Source: Phycisphaera sp. TMED9 (GTDB lineage Bacteria; Planctomycetota; Phycisphaerae; Phycisphaerales; SM1A02). From it: 44,335 bases of DNA. Shown here in pieces: positions 26,137-34,321 of this stretch (the stretch's first letter is position 1; each line of letters begins with the position of its first letter). The stretch spans positions 30,376 to 74,710 of the forward strand of contig NHBO02000076.1 in the NCBI GenBank assembly GCA_002167845.2, written 5' to 3'. A program made the translations under genes and the position numbers. Below the pieces are notes generated by a model that did not search any database, had not been told where the DNA came from, and worked only from the letters and a program-made list of their open reading frames with translations.

Positions 26137-27317
26137 CGCCTCTCACAGCGATCATCCTCATCGGGGCGATCGCCCTGCTCAGTTCCTGGTACGTCTACGA
26201 CGGTTACCTTCGAGTCCTGAGAATCGCGGCGAGGGGCGTGCGGGGAATGGTTTGGTCCAGCGACGGGCCGCCAGTTCAAGGAGTCACGATCCTGATCACG
26301 GCCCACAACGAGGGGGGGTCGATCGAGGCTCGAATCGCGAACGCGCTCGAGTCGTGTTCGGGGCATTCCGGTGCGGAAGTCCTGGTGGTATCGGATGGTT
26401 CGACGGATTCGACCGCAGAGGTCGTCCGCGGGATTCAGGATCCCCGCCTGAGATTCCACGAGACGTCCGCCAACGTCGGCAAGACGGCAGCCCAGAACGA
26501 GGGGCTCGAGCTGGTGGAGGGGCAGGTCGTGGTGTTCACCGACGCCGATTCATCCTTCGGGCCGGGATTTCTCGATGCGGTCAAGCAGGGATTCCTCGAC
26601 GCGCGGGTCGGCTTGGTCGATTGCCAGGTGCTCTTCCAGCAAGGTGATGGAAAGATCAGCGAGAACCAGTCGCGGTACTGGCGATTCGAGCAGTCGATCC
26701 GTCGAATTGAAAGTGACCTCGGGATCCTCGCGGTCGCTTCGGGGGCGGGGCTCTCCATTCGCCGAGACCTGATTCAGCCCATGCGGGACGACGTGGGGGA
26801 GGACTGTCTCCTCCCGCTTCAGGTCGTCGAACAGGGTTTTCTGGTCCGGCACATGAAGGACGCTCAGGTCATCGATCGCATGCCGGACAGCACCGAGGGA
26901 GAGTTGCGGGCTCGAGGAAGGATGACCGCTCGGAATATTCGCGGCACGCTTTCCCACCGTCGATTGCTCAATCCCCTCGTTCATCCGGGGATCGCATTCG
27001 CACTGTGGAGTCACAAGCTCTTTCGTTGGCTGTCACCATTGTGGGTCACGGCGATCGTCGGAAGCGGTCTTGCGATCACAGGTCTGATGTTCGGGTGGGA
27101 GGTCGCGGTGGCGGTCTTCGGACTCGTCATTGTCGTCACGTGGTGCTCGATCAGGACGCTGCGGGCATCACGTCCGCTGCCCGGTCTGAGCGTTCTCGGG
27201 ACGTTCTCGTTGGCGAACCTCGGGTTTGCGATGGGTATCGTAAAATCAATCAGAGGCACCGGACCTCGGTACAGGAATCGGCCGTCTCCCACGGCCCAGG
27301 CTCAGAAAGACAGGTGA
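26133..27317 (+). CDS. Membrane-anchored family 2 glycosyltransferase
   Basis: The 394-residue protein has one N-terminal membrane helix (about 3-20), a GT2 domain (about 50-270) and two or three C-terminal membrane segments (about 290-350). Catalytic features are ILITAHNEGGS (53-63), the DxD-like FTDADSSF (135-142), and GEDCLLPLQVVEQGF containing the base-like ED. The later RGRMTARNIRG stands where processive enzymes have QxxRW, so it is more likely a single-addition or modified enzyme. The start is TTG 26133, overlapping the preceding TGA, with AAGGA upstream; no ATG is available before the first helix. It is part of the tightly packed plus-strand operon. Sugar specificity is unknown. Confidence 0.82.
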   Translation: MTPLTAIILIGAIALLSSWYVYDGYLRVLRIAARGVRGMVWSSDGPPVQGVTILITAHNEGGSIEARIANALESCSGHSGAEVLVVSDGSTDSTAEVVRGIQDPRLRFHETSANVGKTAAQNEGLELVEGQVVVFTDADSSFGPGFLDAVKQGFLDARVGLVDCQVLFQQGDGKISENQSRYWRFEQSIRRIESDLGILAVASGAGLSIRRDLIQPMRDDVGEDCLLPLQVVEQGFLVRHMKDAQVIDRMPDSTEGELRARGRMTARNIRGTLSHRRLLNPLVHPGIAFALWSHKLFRWLSPLWVTAIVGSGLAITGLMFGWEVAVAVFGLVIVVTWCSIRTLRASRPLPGLSVLGTFSLANLGFAMGIVKSIRGTGPRYRNRPSPTAQAQKDR

Positions 27318-27321
27318 TCAA

Positions 27322-28050
27322 GTGAACTCGGATCAACCCGGTGTATTCAATCTGGCGGACTGGTTGCGCCGCCGCAGGCTTCGGCTCGTCATCTTCGGGA
27401 TCGTGGGGGCGATGGTCGGGGCCATGATCTTCGGCGTCCGTCAGAGAAGCGCGTCCTTCGGTGTCATGACGGCGACCGTGTCACGCTCGCTTTGGATTCC
27501 GTACTTCAACTTCGGCTTGGTTCCCAAGGCCTTCGAGCCAACGGCCCGTGATCTGGAACCGATCGACCTGGCATTCTTCGAACGGGGGGGGCTCACTGAC
27601 TTCGCGGCCGATATCGACGCCATCGTCGGTTGGAACAACGTGGAACTCTCCATGGCCTTCGATCCGGCGAACGAAGAGGAAGCGCGGGTCGCATTCGAGC
27701 GAGCCATGGAGCTGGTTTGGGAGAAAGAGCAGGGTGCAATCGATCAGGTCAGAGTCATGCTGGTCGATGCGATCCGGCGACTCGAGTCGACCGACGAGTC
27801 GATCGAGGGAAGTTTGCATGGAGATGTCGCGGATCTCTTCCGGTTCAGGATGACGCTCGAGTCACTGTCTCCGCCTACTTGGCTCGAGCCACTCATGATC
27901 AACCCACCCGCCGGAGAAGGGCTGCGGTCCCAGGCGACGTCTCTTCTGCTGCATGTCGGTGTTGGGGTTTCGATCGCGCTCGCAATCTTCGTCGTACCGG
28001 CGTTCTTCGAGCGTCCATTGGTCGGGAAAGGGACCGATTCGGTCGACTGA
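27322..28050 (+). CDS. Short Wzz-like chain-length/co-polymerase candidate
   Basis: The 242-residue protein has the topology of a polysaccharide co-polymerase: a basic N-terminus RRRRLR, a membrane helix (about 20-38), a mostly alpha-helical periplasmic domain with acidic and coiled-looking stretches (about 90-170), and a second helix (about 208-229) with a short cytosolic tail. It lacks a Walker kinase domain. I see no strong Wzz sequence motif, so the call rests on topology and on its place as the last gene after the polymerase and glycosyltransferases. The start is GTG 27322, four bases after an AGGTGA that also contains the previous stop. The gene is shorter than usual Wzz proteins (about 300 residues or more). 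An unrelated accessory membrane protein is possible. Confidence 0.5.
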   Translation: MNSDQPGVFNLADWLRRRRLRLVIFGIVGAMVGAMIFGVRQRSASFGVMTATVSRSLWIPYFNFGLVPKAFEPTARDLEPIDLAFFERGGLTDFAADIDAIVGWNNVELSMAFDPANEEEARVAFERAMELVWEKEQGAIDQVRVMLVDAIRRLESTDESIEGSLHGDVADLFRFRMTLESLSPPTWLEPLMINPPAGEGLRSQATSLLLHVGVGVSIALAIFVVPAFFERPLVGKGTDSVD

Positions 28051-28081
28051 GGAGCCTCCATGGCTCATTGCAAAACGCAAC

Positions 28082-28756
28082 TCAGGATCGTTCCAGTTTG
28101 CAGACGTATCGAACCGAGAGACTTCCGTTGATCGGTCGAAGTTCCCAGCCATGTCGTTCGTAGAAACGTCTTGCTCGGGTGTTCTCGCCAAGAACGCTGA
28201 GGCGAAGCGAGGAGAATCCGGCCTCCGCGGAGGCGGTCTGGAACGCATCGAGCAGGCGACTCGCGATTCCCTGTCCTTCGAAGTCGCTTCGGACGCAGAT
28301 CGACAGAAGGGAACCCGTACCGGGCTCGTCCGGTGGAAGAACCGATGCCTGCTTCCTGAAGTGACCAGTCATTGACGCCAGCACGGATCGTCTCACGACG
28401 GAGGACCGCACGGTCGCCATGGCCAACTTCACGGGAAACCGCCGGGTCGCCGCCCGGCGGAATCCGGCCAGGAGATCCGGATGCCCACCGACCGCGAGTC
28501 CGACGGGTTGTGAATCCTGGACCGCCACGATCGAAACGCCCCGTTCGGCCTGCATGTAGTGGCGATAAAGGAACTCAAGCCAGTCTGGGCCCATCAGGGA
28601 CATGGGGCGATCGGGGAATGCGTCGAGATGGCAGTCGGCCATTCCACGGGCTTCCTCATCGAACGGCGTTCGAACGACGATTGATGATTCGTCCGGGGCA
28701 GCGACCGATGGGACCTCGTTCATGGTCGGGTTCTCAATGGAGGATCGGGGAACCAT
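28082..28756 (-). CDS. GNAT-family N-acetyltransferase
   Basis: The 224-residue protein has the GNAT acetyl-CoA site in SICVRSDFEGQGIASRLLDAF and a C-terminal pattern LSVLGENTRARRFYERHGW typical of the fold. The N-terminal half reads MADCHLDAFPDRPMSLMG and FLYRHYM, as in uncharacterised acetyltransferases of glycan loci. It may acetylate an amino sugar, but peptide or small-molecule substrates are possible. The start is ATG 28754-28756 or ATG 28721-28723; a purine-rich GAAGGG lies close upstream of the longer form. It follows the truncated methyltransferase on the same strand and converges with the Wzz-like gene, with 31 bp between stops. Confidence 0.78.
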   Translation of the reverse strand: MVPRSSIENPTMNEVPSVAAPDESSIVVRTPFDEEARGMADCHLDAFPDRPMSLMGPDWLEFLYRHYMQAERGVSIVAVQDSQPVGLAVGGHPDLLAGFRRAATRRFPVKLAMATVRSSVVRRSVLASMTGHFRKQASVLPPDEPGTGSLLSICVRSDFEGQGIASRLLDAFQTASAEAGFSSLRLSVLGENTRARRFYERHGWELRPINGSLSVRYVCKLERS

Positions 28757-28915
28757 CGCCCTTCGAGTGAAGAGATGGTCGGCAGGCGATCTGCGAGGGG
28801 AAGCCTGCTACTCGATGCAGGCTGGCCCAACGCTCTTGATGCGGTCGGCGGAATGTGGGCCATGAATCGAAATCTTCGGAAGGACGCGAGCCTCCGGAAA
28901 TGAGGCCTCTGAATT

Positions 28916-29236
28916 CTACTTCATATGGGATCTGCTCAGGATGTCCTTGGGGCGAGTCTCGATGCGGTCGGAAAGCATGTCGACGCCGATCATTCGAGAG
29001 GGATCGACAAAACACTCGATGAGAGATCGCAGCAGTCCACCATGGCCGCATCCGGCATCAAGCACATCGATCTTCGAGAGATCCGCGCCGAAGGCGTCGT
29101 GCAGAAATCGACGAAACGCCATGTCGCGGATGAAGTGCTGATTGATCACATCCGGTTGCCACCATCCGTACCGGTCGCCCTTGGATCGGTCCCGGCGCGA
29201 ATAGGCGTCCTCGATGTCGGTCCTGAGGGTGTTCAT
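28916..29236 (-). pseudogene. Truncated SAM methyltransferase remnant
   Basis: The 106-residue frame begins like a class I methyltransferase and holds motif I, VLDAGCGHGG, followed by IGVDMLSDRIE, the expected SAM-binding strand and acidic loop. It then stops at 28916 after only about 40 residues beyond motif I, so the remaining half of the fold is missing. The next frame on the same strand continues with HPEQIPYEVEFRG and SEDFDS, which resembles the region that normally follows. This suggests a frameshift near the GGGG at 28949-28952, although the later part is not convincing. It starts 16 bp after the large membrane protein gene. It could be a real decay product or a sequencing indel. Confidence 0.6.
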
Positions 29237-29252
29237 TCGAATTCAAGCCTTT

Positions 29253-30719
29253 TCAAGTGCCGGTGGCAAGATCGATCGGGAAGGTCACTGCGAAATATCG
29301 GAGGTTTGACATGGTGACAGCAAAGGCGATCAGCGCTGTTATTCCCACGATCGGCCAACGGTATCGGGCGCTTTTGGCGACCAGTGCGGGCACGAATGCG
29401 AACATGGCGAGACAGATCGGGGGCAGGATCATCAGTGGATAGATGAAGGGGTGAATGGCCATGGCGTTGTTGAAGACGATCGCCATGGGGAAGAAGACGA
29501 GGGAGAGCAGGGCGGTGTAGTACGCAGTGTCCCGCACGGCGGTCTGGTCCTCGCCCTCTTTTCGCGACCATGCGGCAGCAAGGAGGGTTGTGAAGATCGC
29601 GGCGAAGCCCGGGATCCAGAACGCCGGTGACCCGCCGATGTTCGATCTCCCGGGACCATAGAGATAGTTCTTGAAGAGCATCCCATTGAATGCTTCGTAG
29701 AGTTGGCCGTGCCACTTCGTATTGCCGTCGAGTCCGGTTCGGAAGATCGATTTACTGCCGACCAATTCGATATTCGGGATGAACAGCGATGCGTAGGCGT
29801 ACTGCGTGATAATGAGTCCGAAGGCGACTGTGCAAGGCAGGAACACGGTAGAGAGTGCTCGCTGCGACTTGAGCGTGCTCTCTTCGAGTCCTGCTGGATG
29901 AACCTTGAACAACCGGCCGGTGACGAGCACGTTCAGCACGGCGTACCCAGCGATGAAGAGCATCGCTGTCGCGGGCTCGCTCAAGGTGATCAGGAAGACA
30001 CTGAGAGCGCGGATCCACTGCCATGGCTTCTTCCCATCGTCGAGTACCAGAGACAAGACGAAGAGGCAGATGGGCACGTTCATGGCGTGTTGGAAGTAGA
30101 GCCTGAAAAAGGAAGCCAGATTCAAAGGGTGTGTCTGGAAGACGATCTGCGCGCATACTCCCAATACCATCGCATGTAACAGCGACAAGCCCATGCGGCG
30201 GCACATGATCGTGCCGATCATTCCAAGAAGAACGCCCGCGATGAGAACGGCACCTTGGTTGTGCAGAACGAAGACTTTTCGGCTGGCGTCTCCGCCGAGA
30301 ACCATGGTCTTCGCGCGTTGCATGGCCGCCAGCGGAAGAATCATGATGACGGGATTGCTTCGGTAGTAGTACTCGGCTTCCGGGTTGAAATTCTTCGAGG
30401 AGATCCAGCCGGAATCGTGGATGTCTTTCTGCTTCGTCCACCCCTGAAACGGGCGGTCGATGTTCAGGTACCAAAGACCGGCGTTCTTGAAGTAGCCGTC
30501 TTCTCTCCAATGATCGATCAGGTCATTCCAGCGGTTCTGGAAGACCTGCGTCTCGACCCATTTCTGTTCGAATCCCGCAGACTTCACGTCGCGGTCCAGC
30601 ACGGTGAGGAACAAGGCGATGAAGATGGCCATGCCGACAAACGCATGAATCAGCATGAGCTTGAACAGCGGGATGTTCTGGCCCGGCATTGTTGAAGCGG
30701 TCGGTGGAACGTTGTTCAT
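29253..30719 (-). CDS. Multi-pass membrane protein of unknown function in the glycan locus
   Basis: The 488-residue protein has about ten to eleven hydrophobic segments. After the first helix (about 22-42) there is a long extracytoplasmic segment (about 43-120) rich in Trp, Tyr and Asp, for example NRWNDLIDHWREDGYF and GLWYLNIDRPFQGW. This arrangement recalls GT-C glycosyltransferases and related integral membrane enzymes, but I see no sure family motif. The start is ATG 30717-30719 with GGAAGAA upstream. Base composition appears somewhat lower in GC than its neighbours in places (about 50-58% in two 60-bp lines I counted), which hints at a different origin. It is divergent from the GT2 gene at 30861 across a 141-bp gap. 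Confidence 0.65.
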   Translation of the reverse strand: MNNVPPTASTMPGQNIPLFKLMLIHAFVGMAIFIALFLTVLDRDVKSAGFEQKWVETQVFQNRWNDLIDHWREDGYFKNAGLWYLNIDRPFQGWTKQKDIHDSGWISSKNFNPEAEYYYRSNPVIMILPLAAMQRAKTMVLGGDASRKVFVLHNQGAVLIAGVLLGMIGTIMCRRMGLSLLHAMVLGVCAQIVFQTHPLNLASFFRLYFQHAMNVPICLFVLSLVLDDGKKPWQWIRALSVFLITLSEPATAMLFIAGYAVLNVLVTGRLFKVHPAGLEESTLKSQRALSTVFLPCTVAFGLIITQYAYASLFIPNIELVGSKSIFRTGLDGNTKWHGQLYEAFNGMLFKNYLYGPGRSNIGGSPAFWIPGFAAIFTTLLAAAWSRKEGEDQTAVRDTAYYTALLSLVFFPMAIVFNNAMAIHPFIYPLMILPPICLAMFAFVPALVAKSARYRWPIVGITALIAFAVTMSNLRYFAVTFPIDLATGT

Positions 30720-30860
30720 GGCTTCTGTTCTTCCGCAGCGTTGCAGCCTTCAGGCCTGATACCGGGGGATTCTAACCATTTTGGTGAGCGGTTCTGAGGG
30801 ACGAGAGGCATTCCCGACCTTGGACGTGCCTGATGGGTCGAAGTTGATATTCTCTGTCGC

Positions 30861-31835
30861 GTGACGCCATCCCTCTCCGTCGTGATTCCCGTTTTTGGTT
30901 CGACCGATTCACTCGGCGAGCTTGTGCGGAGATTGGATGTGGTGTTGGGAGCGTCATCGCGAGGCTACGAGATCATTTTGATCGATGATGGTGGTCCTGC
31001 CGAAAATTGGAGTGCGATCGAGGACCTGGCGAGTGGAAAGCCCGAGGTGCGCGGAGTTCGACTCAGTCGGAACTTCGGTCAGCATCAGGCCATCGCAGCA
31101 GGATTCGATCATGCGGATGGCGACATCACCGTCGTGATGGATTGTGACCTGCAGGACCCACCCGAGGATATTCCGGCGTTGGTTTCCGCCATCCGGGATG
31201 GCGCGGAAGTCGCCGTCGGTTTTCGGCGGACGGATCCGGCAAGCGCGGTTCGCAGAACGATGAATACCGCGTATTACCGAGGGCTCTCCATTCTGGCAGG
31301 GTGCGAGATCGAGCCGAACCAGGGGACCTTCAGCGCGATCACGCGGCCGGTTTCAGATGCCTATCGAAGCCTCGGCGATCTCGATCGGCCCTATCGGCTG
31401 GTGCTTCAATGGCTCGGATTCAAGACCATCAAGGTTCCATTCGACCGGAACGATCGTGATTCAGGTCGGTCGAGCTACTCCTTCGGAAAGCTGCTCCAAC
31501 TCGCGGTGGGTGGGATCGCGTTTCAGTCGACCAGATTGCTGTTGTTGGCGACCGTGGCGGGAGTGTTCTTCAGTGCGATCGCGTTGCTTCTTGGTCTGGC
31601 GATCGGATTGCTTGCCATCTTCGGCCACCCGGCAGAAGGCTGGGCAAGCACGATCGTGGTCGTCCTGTTTCTCGGCGGTTTGAATCTGCTTGCGATCGGT
31701 GTCCATGGCGTCTACCTGGGGAAGGTGTTCCATCAGGTTCGTGGTCGGCCGCTCTATGTCGTTGCCGAAACCGTCAATCACGAGCCTCCGGAACTTCCTG
31801 CGGGACCCGGGAGGCCGTCGGACAAGACTTCGTAG
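30861..31835 (+). CDS. DPM1/ArnC-like family 2 glycosyltransferase with two C-terminal membrane helices
   Basis: The 324-residue protein has the GT2 fold: SVVIPVFGSTDSL (6-18), ILIDDGG (39-45), NFGQHQAIAAGF (71-82), and the metal-binding DCDLQDPPED (94-103). Two C-terminal membrane helices occupy about 225-260 and 265-295. This layout is typical of enzymes that load a sugar onto a polyprenyl phosphate (dolichol-phosphate mannose synthase, ArnC, GtrB). The product may donate sugar to a periplasmic GT-C enzyme, and the unknown membrane protein just across the divergent gap is a natural partner. The start is GTG 30861; there is no Shine-Dalgarno site. It converges with the methyltransferase at 31911. 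Confidence 0.88.
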   Translation: MTPSLSVVIPVFGSTDSLGELVRRLDVVLGASSRGYEIILIDDGGPAENWSAIEDLASGKPEVRGVRLSRNFGQHQAIAAGFDHADGDITVVMDCDLQDPPEDIPALVSAIRDGAEVAVGFRRTDPASAVRRTMNTAYYRGLSILAGCEIEPNQGTFSAITRPVSDAYRSLGDLDRPYRLVLQWLGFKTIKVPFDRNDRDSGRSSYSFGKLLQLAVGGIAFQSTRLLLLATVAGVFFSAIALLLGLAIGLLAIFGHPAEGWASTIVVVLFLGGLNLLAIGVHGVYLGKVFHQVRGRPLYVVAETVNHEPPELPAGPGRPSDKTS

Positions 31836-31881
31836 CGCCTGCGGTCGAGCTGGCGTGTTCCAGTCGCACGAATCGATCGAA

Positions 31882-31905
31882 GGGCCGTCGCTCCATTGGC
31901 GGCCC
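31882..31905. terminator. Possible hairpin between convergent GT2 and methyltransferase genes
   Basis: GGGCCG (31882-31887) pairs with CGGCCC (31900-31905) across a 12-nt loop in the 75-bp convergent gap. No clear T-tract follows on either strand. Confidence 0.3.
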
Positions 31906-31910
31906 CTGAA

Positions 31911-32807
31911 TCACATCTTGGCGGCGACGGCGGCGAGGGTCGTTCCAGATCTTGACCAACGGCCGGATTCGACCCGTCGGAGTTCACGCTGAAGCGCTCG
32001 ATCAAGAACCCTTCCGGTCAAACCGGGTCCGGATGCATGATGCCGTTGAAGCCGCGCTCGGTCGATGTGTCGAGCGAAGCCGAGGCGATTTGGAACCGCT
32101 CGTCCCAGTAGTACGGGAAGCACCAGGGGGCTGAAGAGAAACCCCTGGTCGACGACGTCGAGTCCCGCATCTTCAAGCGCTCGGTGCAGCTCGAGTGATG
32201 TGTATCGCCGAAAGTGACCGGCGCGGCGATCATGCTCCGACCAGAGCCATCGAATGGCGGGGACGGTCACCAGAAGATGGCCGCCAGGCCGAATGACGCG
32301 TCGGGCCTCTGACAGAAGCGTCGCCGGATCCTCCACGTGTTCGATCACGTCGAAGAGGCCGATCGCATCCACGCAAGAGTCAGGAAGGGCGAGACCTTCC
32401 AGAGTCGATCGGACCACCCGCGGGAGTCCGCGTGCGGCCGCATTTCGACATCCGTCCATCGAAGGCTCGATCAGCCAGCATTCGAGATCGTCCCCCTCGA
32501 TCGCCAGGGACACGTGGCCGTTTCCGCCGCCGACGTCCAGCATCGCACCCTTGATGCGGTGCCTTCGGACGAGTGCGTTGAGGCAGGAACTCCGATGGCT
32601 GAACCAGAACGAATCGGATTCGAGTTCCGCGCATCGGTCGTGGTCCCCGTCGGGATAGTGGATTGGTTCGGTCGAAGTGCCTACGACCACGATCCCCGAG
32701 CCATCAGCCCGAGGATGCTCGCGGAGATGACCGTGCAGAATCTCGGAAGCTGAAGTTGATTTGGATTCCAGGGGTTCAGCGTGCATTGCGTCGAGAATAC
32801 CAGACAT
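31911..32807 (-). CDS. Class I SAM-dependent methyltransferase
   Basis: The 298-residue protein has motif I MLDVGGGNGHVSLAI (89-103), GLFDVIEHVEDPATLL as motif II with a typical D-x-x-E-H, and GGHLLVTVPAIRWLWSEHD followed by HFRRYT. This set is characteristic of the methyltransferase type 11/23 group common in glycan and lipid loci, including the SEHD...HxRRYT signature. It probably methylates a sugar, perhaps O-methylation of the polymer. The start is ATG 32805-32807; the frame extends to 33158 but would overlap the divergent formyltransferase gene. An in-frame ATG at 32784-32786 is an alternative. Unlike the remnant at 28916, this gene is intact. Confidence 0.88.
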   Translation of the reverse strand: MSGILDAMHAEPLESKSTSASEILHGHLREHPRADGSGIVVVGTSTEPIHYPDGDHDRCAELESDSFWFSHRSSCLNALVRRHRIKGAMLDVGGGNGHVSLAIEGDDLECWLIEPSMDGCRNAAARGLPRVVRSTLEGLALPDSCVDAIGLFDVIEHVEDPATLLSEARRVIRPGGHLLVTVPAIRWLWSEHDRRAGHFRRYTSLELHRALEDAGLDVVDQGFLFSPLVLPVLLGRAVPNRLGFARHIDRARLQRHHASGPGLTGRVLDRALQRELRRVESGRWSRSGTTLAAVAAKM

Positions 32808-32907
32808 CGACGTCAAAACGGACCGGCCGGGTGGTGATACGATCAATCCCCGTGGTTCTGCGTGTGATGACGCATGAGCATCGAGGATTGGAGGGCTTGC
32901 GCCGATC

Positions 32908-33564
32908 ATGAAAATCGTCTTCCTTTGCTCGGGCGGTGGCGGGAACCTGAGGTTTCTCGATCTCGTCTCATCCGCCATGCCGATGCCGATCGAGGTTCGA
33001 GGGGTTCTGGTGGATCGTCCTTGTCCGGCGGAGCAATATGCGGTGAGTCGCGGACTCCCATGTGGCCGGTATCGCTTCGACGGTACGGATGACGAGGAAG
33101 CCCTCGCGGAGATCGATGGTTGGGCCCCCGACTTCATCGTGACGAACATCCATCGCATTCTGTCCCCGCAGTGGGTGGTTCGTCACGGCTCCCGGTTGTT
33201 GAACCTGCACTACTCCCTGCTCCCGGCGTTCGCAGGGAGTATCGGTGCGGCCCCGGTCCAGGCCGCACTCGACGCGGGTTGCCGGTTCATCGGAACCACG
33301 TTCCATCGAGTGGAGGAACAAGTCGACGCGGGTGCGATCGTCTGTCAATCGGTTCTTGAAGTGGAGCGCGATGAAGAGTTCTCTTCCCTCATGGAACGAG
33401 TCTTCAGGAGCGGCTGCGTCAATCTGTTGAATGGTCTGTGCGTCGCCGCGGGAGAATCGACAACAGCTCGTGGCGATCTTGGTGGTGCGAGATTCTCCCC
33501 GTGGGGATTGGAAGGGCTTCCTCTCGATTTCGATGAGGCCTTCTGGGCGAAGGTTCGCGGATGA
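32908..33564 (+). CDS. PurN-like formyltransferase, probable sugar N-formyltransferase
   Basis: The 218-residue protein is a single formyltransferase domain using 10-formyl-tetrahydrofolate. The core reads LLNLHYSLLPAFAG, with Asn99 and His101 matching the catalytic Asn-x-His of PurN and Fmt, and QVDAGAIVCQ gives Asp140. The Pro in the usual HPSLLP is Tyr here. The protein lacks the second domain found in Fmt and ArnA. Because the next two genes encode a WbqC-family protein and a WecE-like aminotransferase, I infer that it formylates a 4-amino-sugar nucleotide, giving an N-formyl sugar. The ATG at 32908 begins the Rossmann strand MKIVFLCSGG. Its stop overlaps the next ATG (ATGA at 33561-33564). 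Confidence 0.83.
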   Translation: MKIVFLCSGGGGNLRFLDLVSSAMPMPIEVRGVLVDRPCPAEQYAVSRGLPCGRYRFDGTDDEEALAEIDGWAPDFIVTNIHRILSPQWVVRHGSRLLNLHYSLLPAFAGSIGAAPVQAALDAGCRFIGTTFHRVEEQVDAGAIVCQSVLEVERDEEFSSLMERVFRSGCVNLLNGLCVAAGESTTARGDLGGARFSPWGLEGLPLDFDEAFWAKVRG

Positions 33565-34283
33565 AGGCAGCGATCCTCCAGTCGAGTTACATCCCTTGGA
33601 AGGGATTCTTCGACATCATCCGATCGGTGGATCGATTCATCTGGTTCGACGATGTCCAGTTCACGATTCGAGACTGGAGGAGCCGGAACCGGATCAAGAC
33701 GTCGGACGGTCTCCGCTGGCTTTCGATTCCGTGCGATGGACGACAGAGCAAGATGATCGACGAGGTCTTGGTCACGGATGCATCATGGCGGCGGCGGCAC
33801 TGGGAGGCGATCGAACGAGCCTATGGCGAGGCGCCGCACTTCGAATGGTGCCGTCCGGTGCTTGAGCATCTCTATCTCGGAGAGACCGAGAACCGCCTTC
33901 ACATCCTCAACCGCAAGTTCGTGGAGACGATCGCAACCGAGTTGCTGGGGATCCAGACGGAGTTCGACGAGAGCGCTCGATATCCCTCCTCCAATCGGGG
34001 GCAAGCGCGTCTTCTCGACATCCTGGCGGAGATCGGTGCGACGTCCTATCTCTCGGGACCGGCCGCGCGGAGCTATATCGACGACGCGGCATTCGCGAAT
34101 CAGGGTGTGGGGCTGGAATGGATGCGATATGACGGATATCCGGAATATCCCCAGCTTCATGGACCGTTCGAGCATGCGGTATCGATCATCGATGTGCTCG
34201 TGCATGTCGGGCCTGATGCCCCGGGGTTCATTCATCCGACTGAAGAAGCCGGGGAAGGCCCCGTCTCCGCCGACCTTGATTGA
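33561..34283 (+). CDS. WbqC-family protein
   Basis: The 240-residue protein matches the WbqC family, beginning AAILQSSYIPWKGFFDII and containing IWFDDVQFTIRDWRSRNRIK and LSIPCDG. WbqC proteins are found in O-antigen and capsule loci and have been proposed to act in acylation or other processing of amino sugars. The exact reaction is unsettled. It is coupled to the formyltransferase gene (ATGA overlap) and lies 38 bp before the WecE-like gene, so the three appear to work on one amino-sugar branch. It has no membrane segment. The length is typical of the family. Confidence 0.88.
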   Translation: MKAAILQSSYIPWKGFFDIIRSVDRFIWFDDVQFTIRDWRSRNRIKTSDGLRWLSIPCDGRQSKMIDEVLVTDASWRRRHWEAIERAYGEAPHFEWCRPVLEHLYLGETENRLHILNRKFVETIATELLGIQTEFDESARYPSSNRGQARLLDILAEIGATSYLSGPAARSYIDDAAFANQGVGLEWMRYDGYPEYPQLHGPFEHAVSIIDVLVHVGPDAPGFIHPTEEAGEGPVSADLD

Positions 34284-34321
34284 GCGGGAATCGTCGGAAG
34301 TCATGATGTACACTCATTTTC

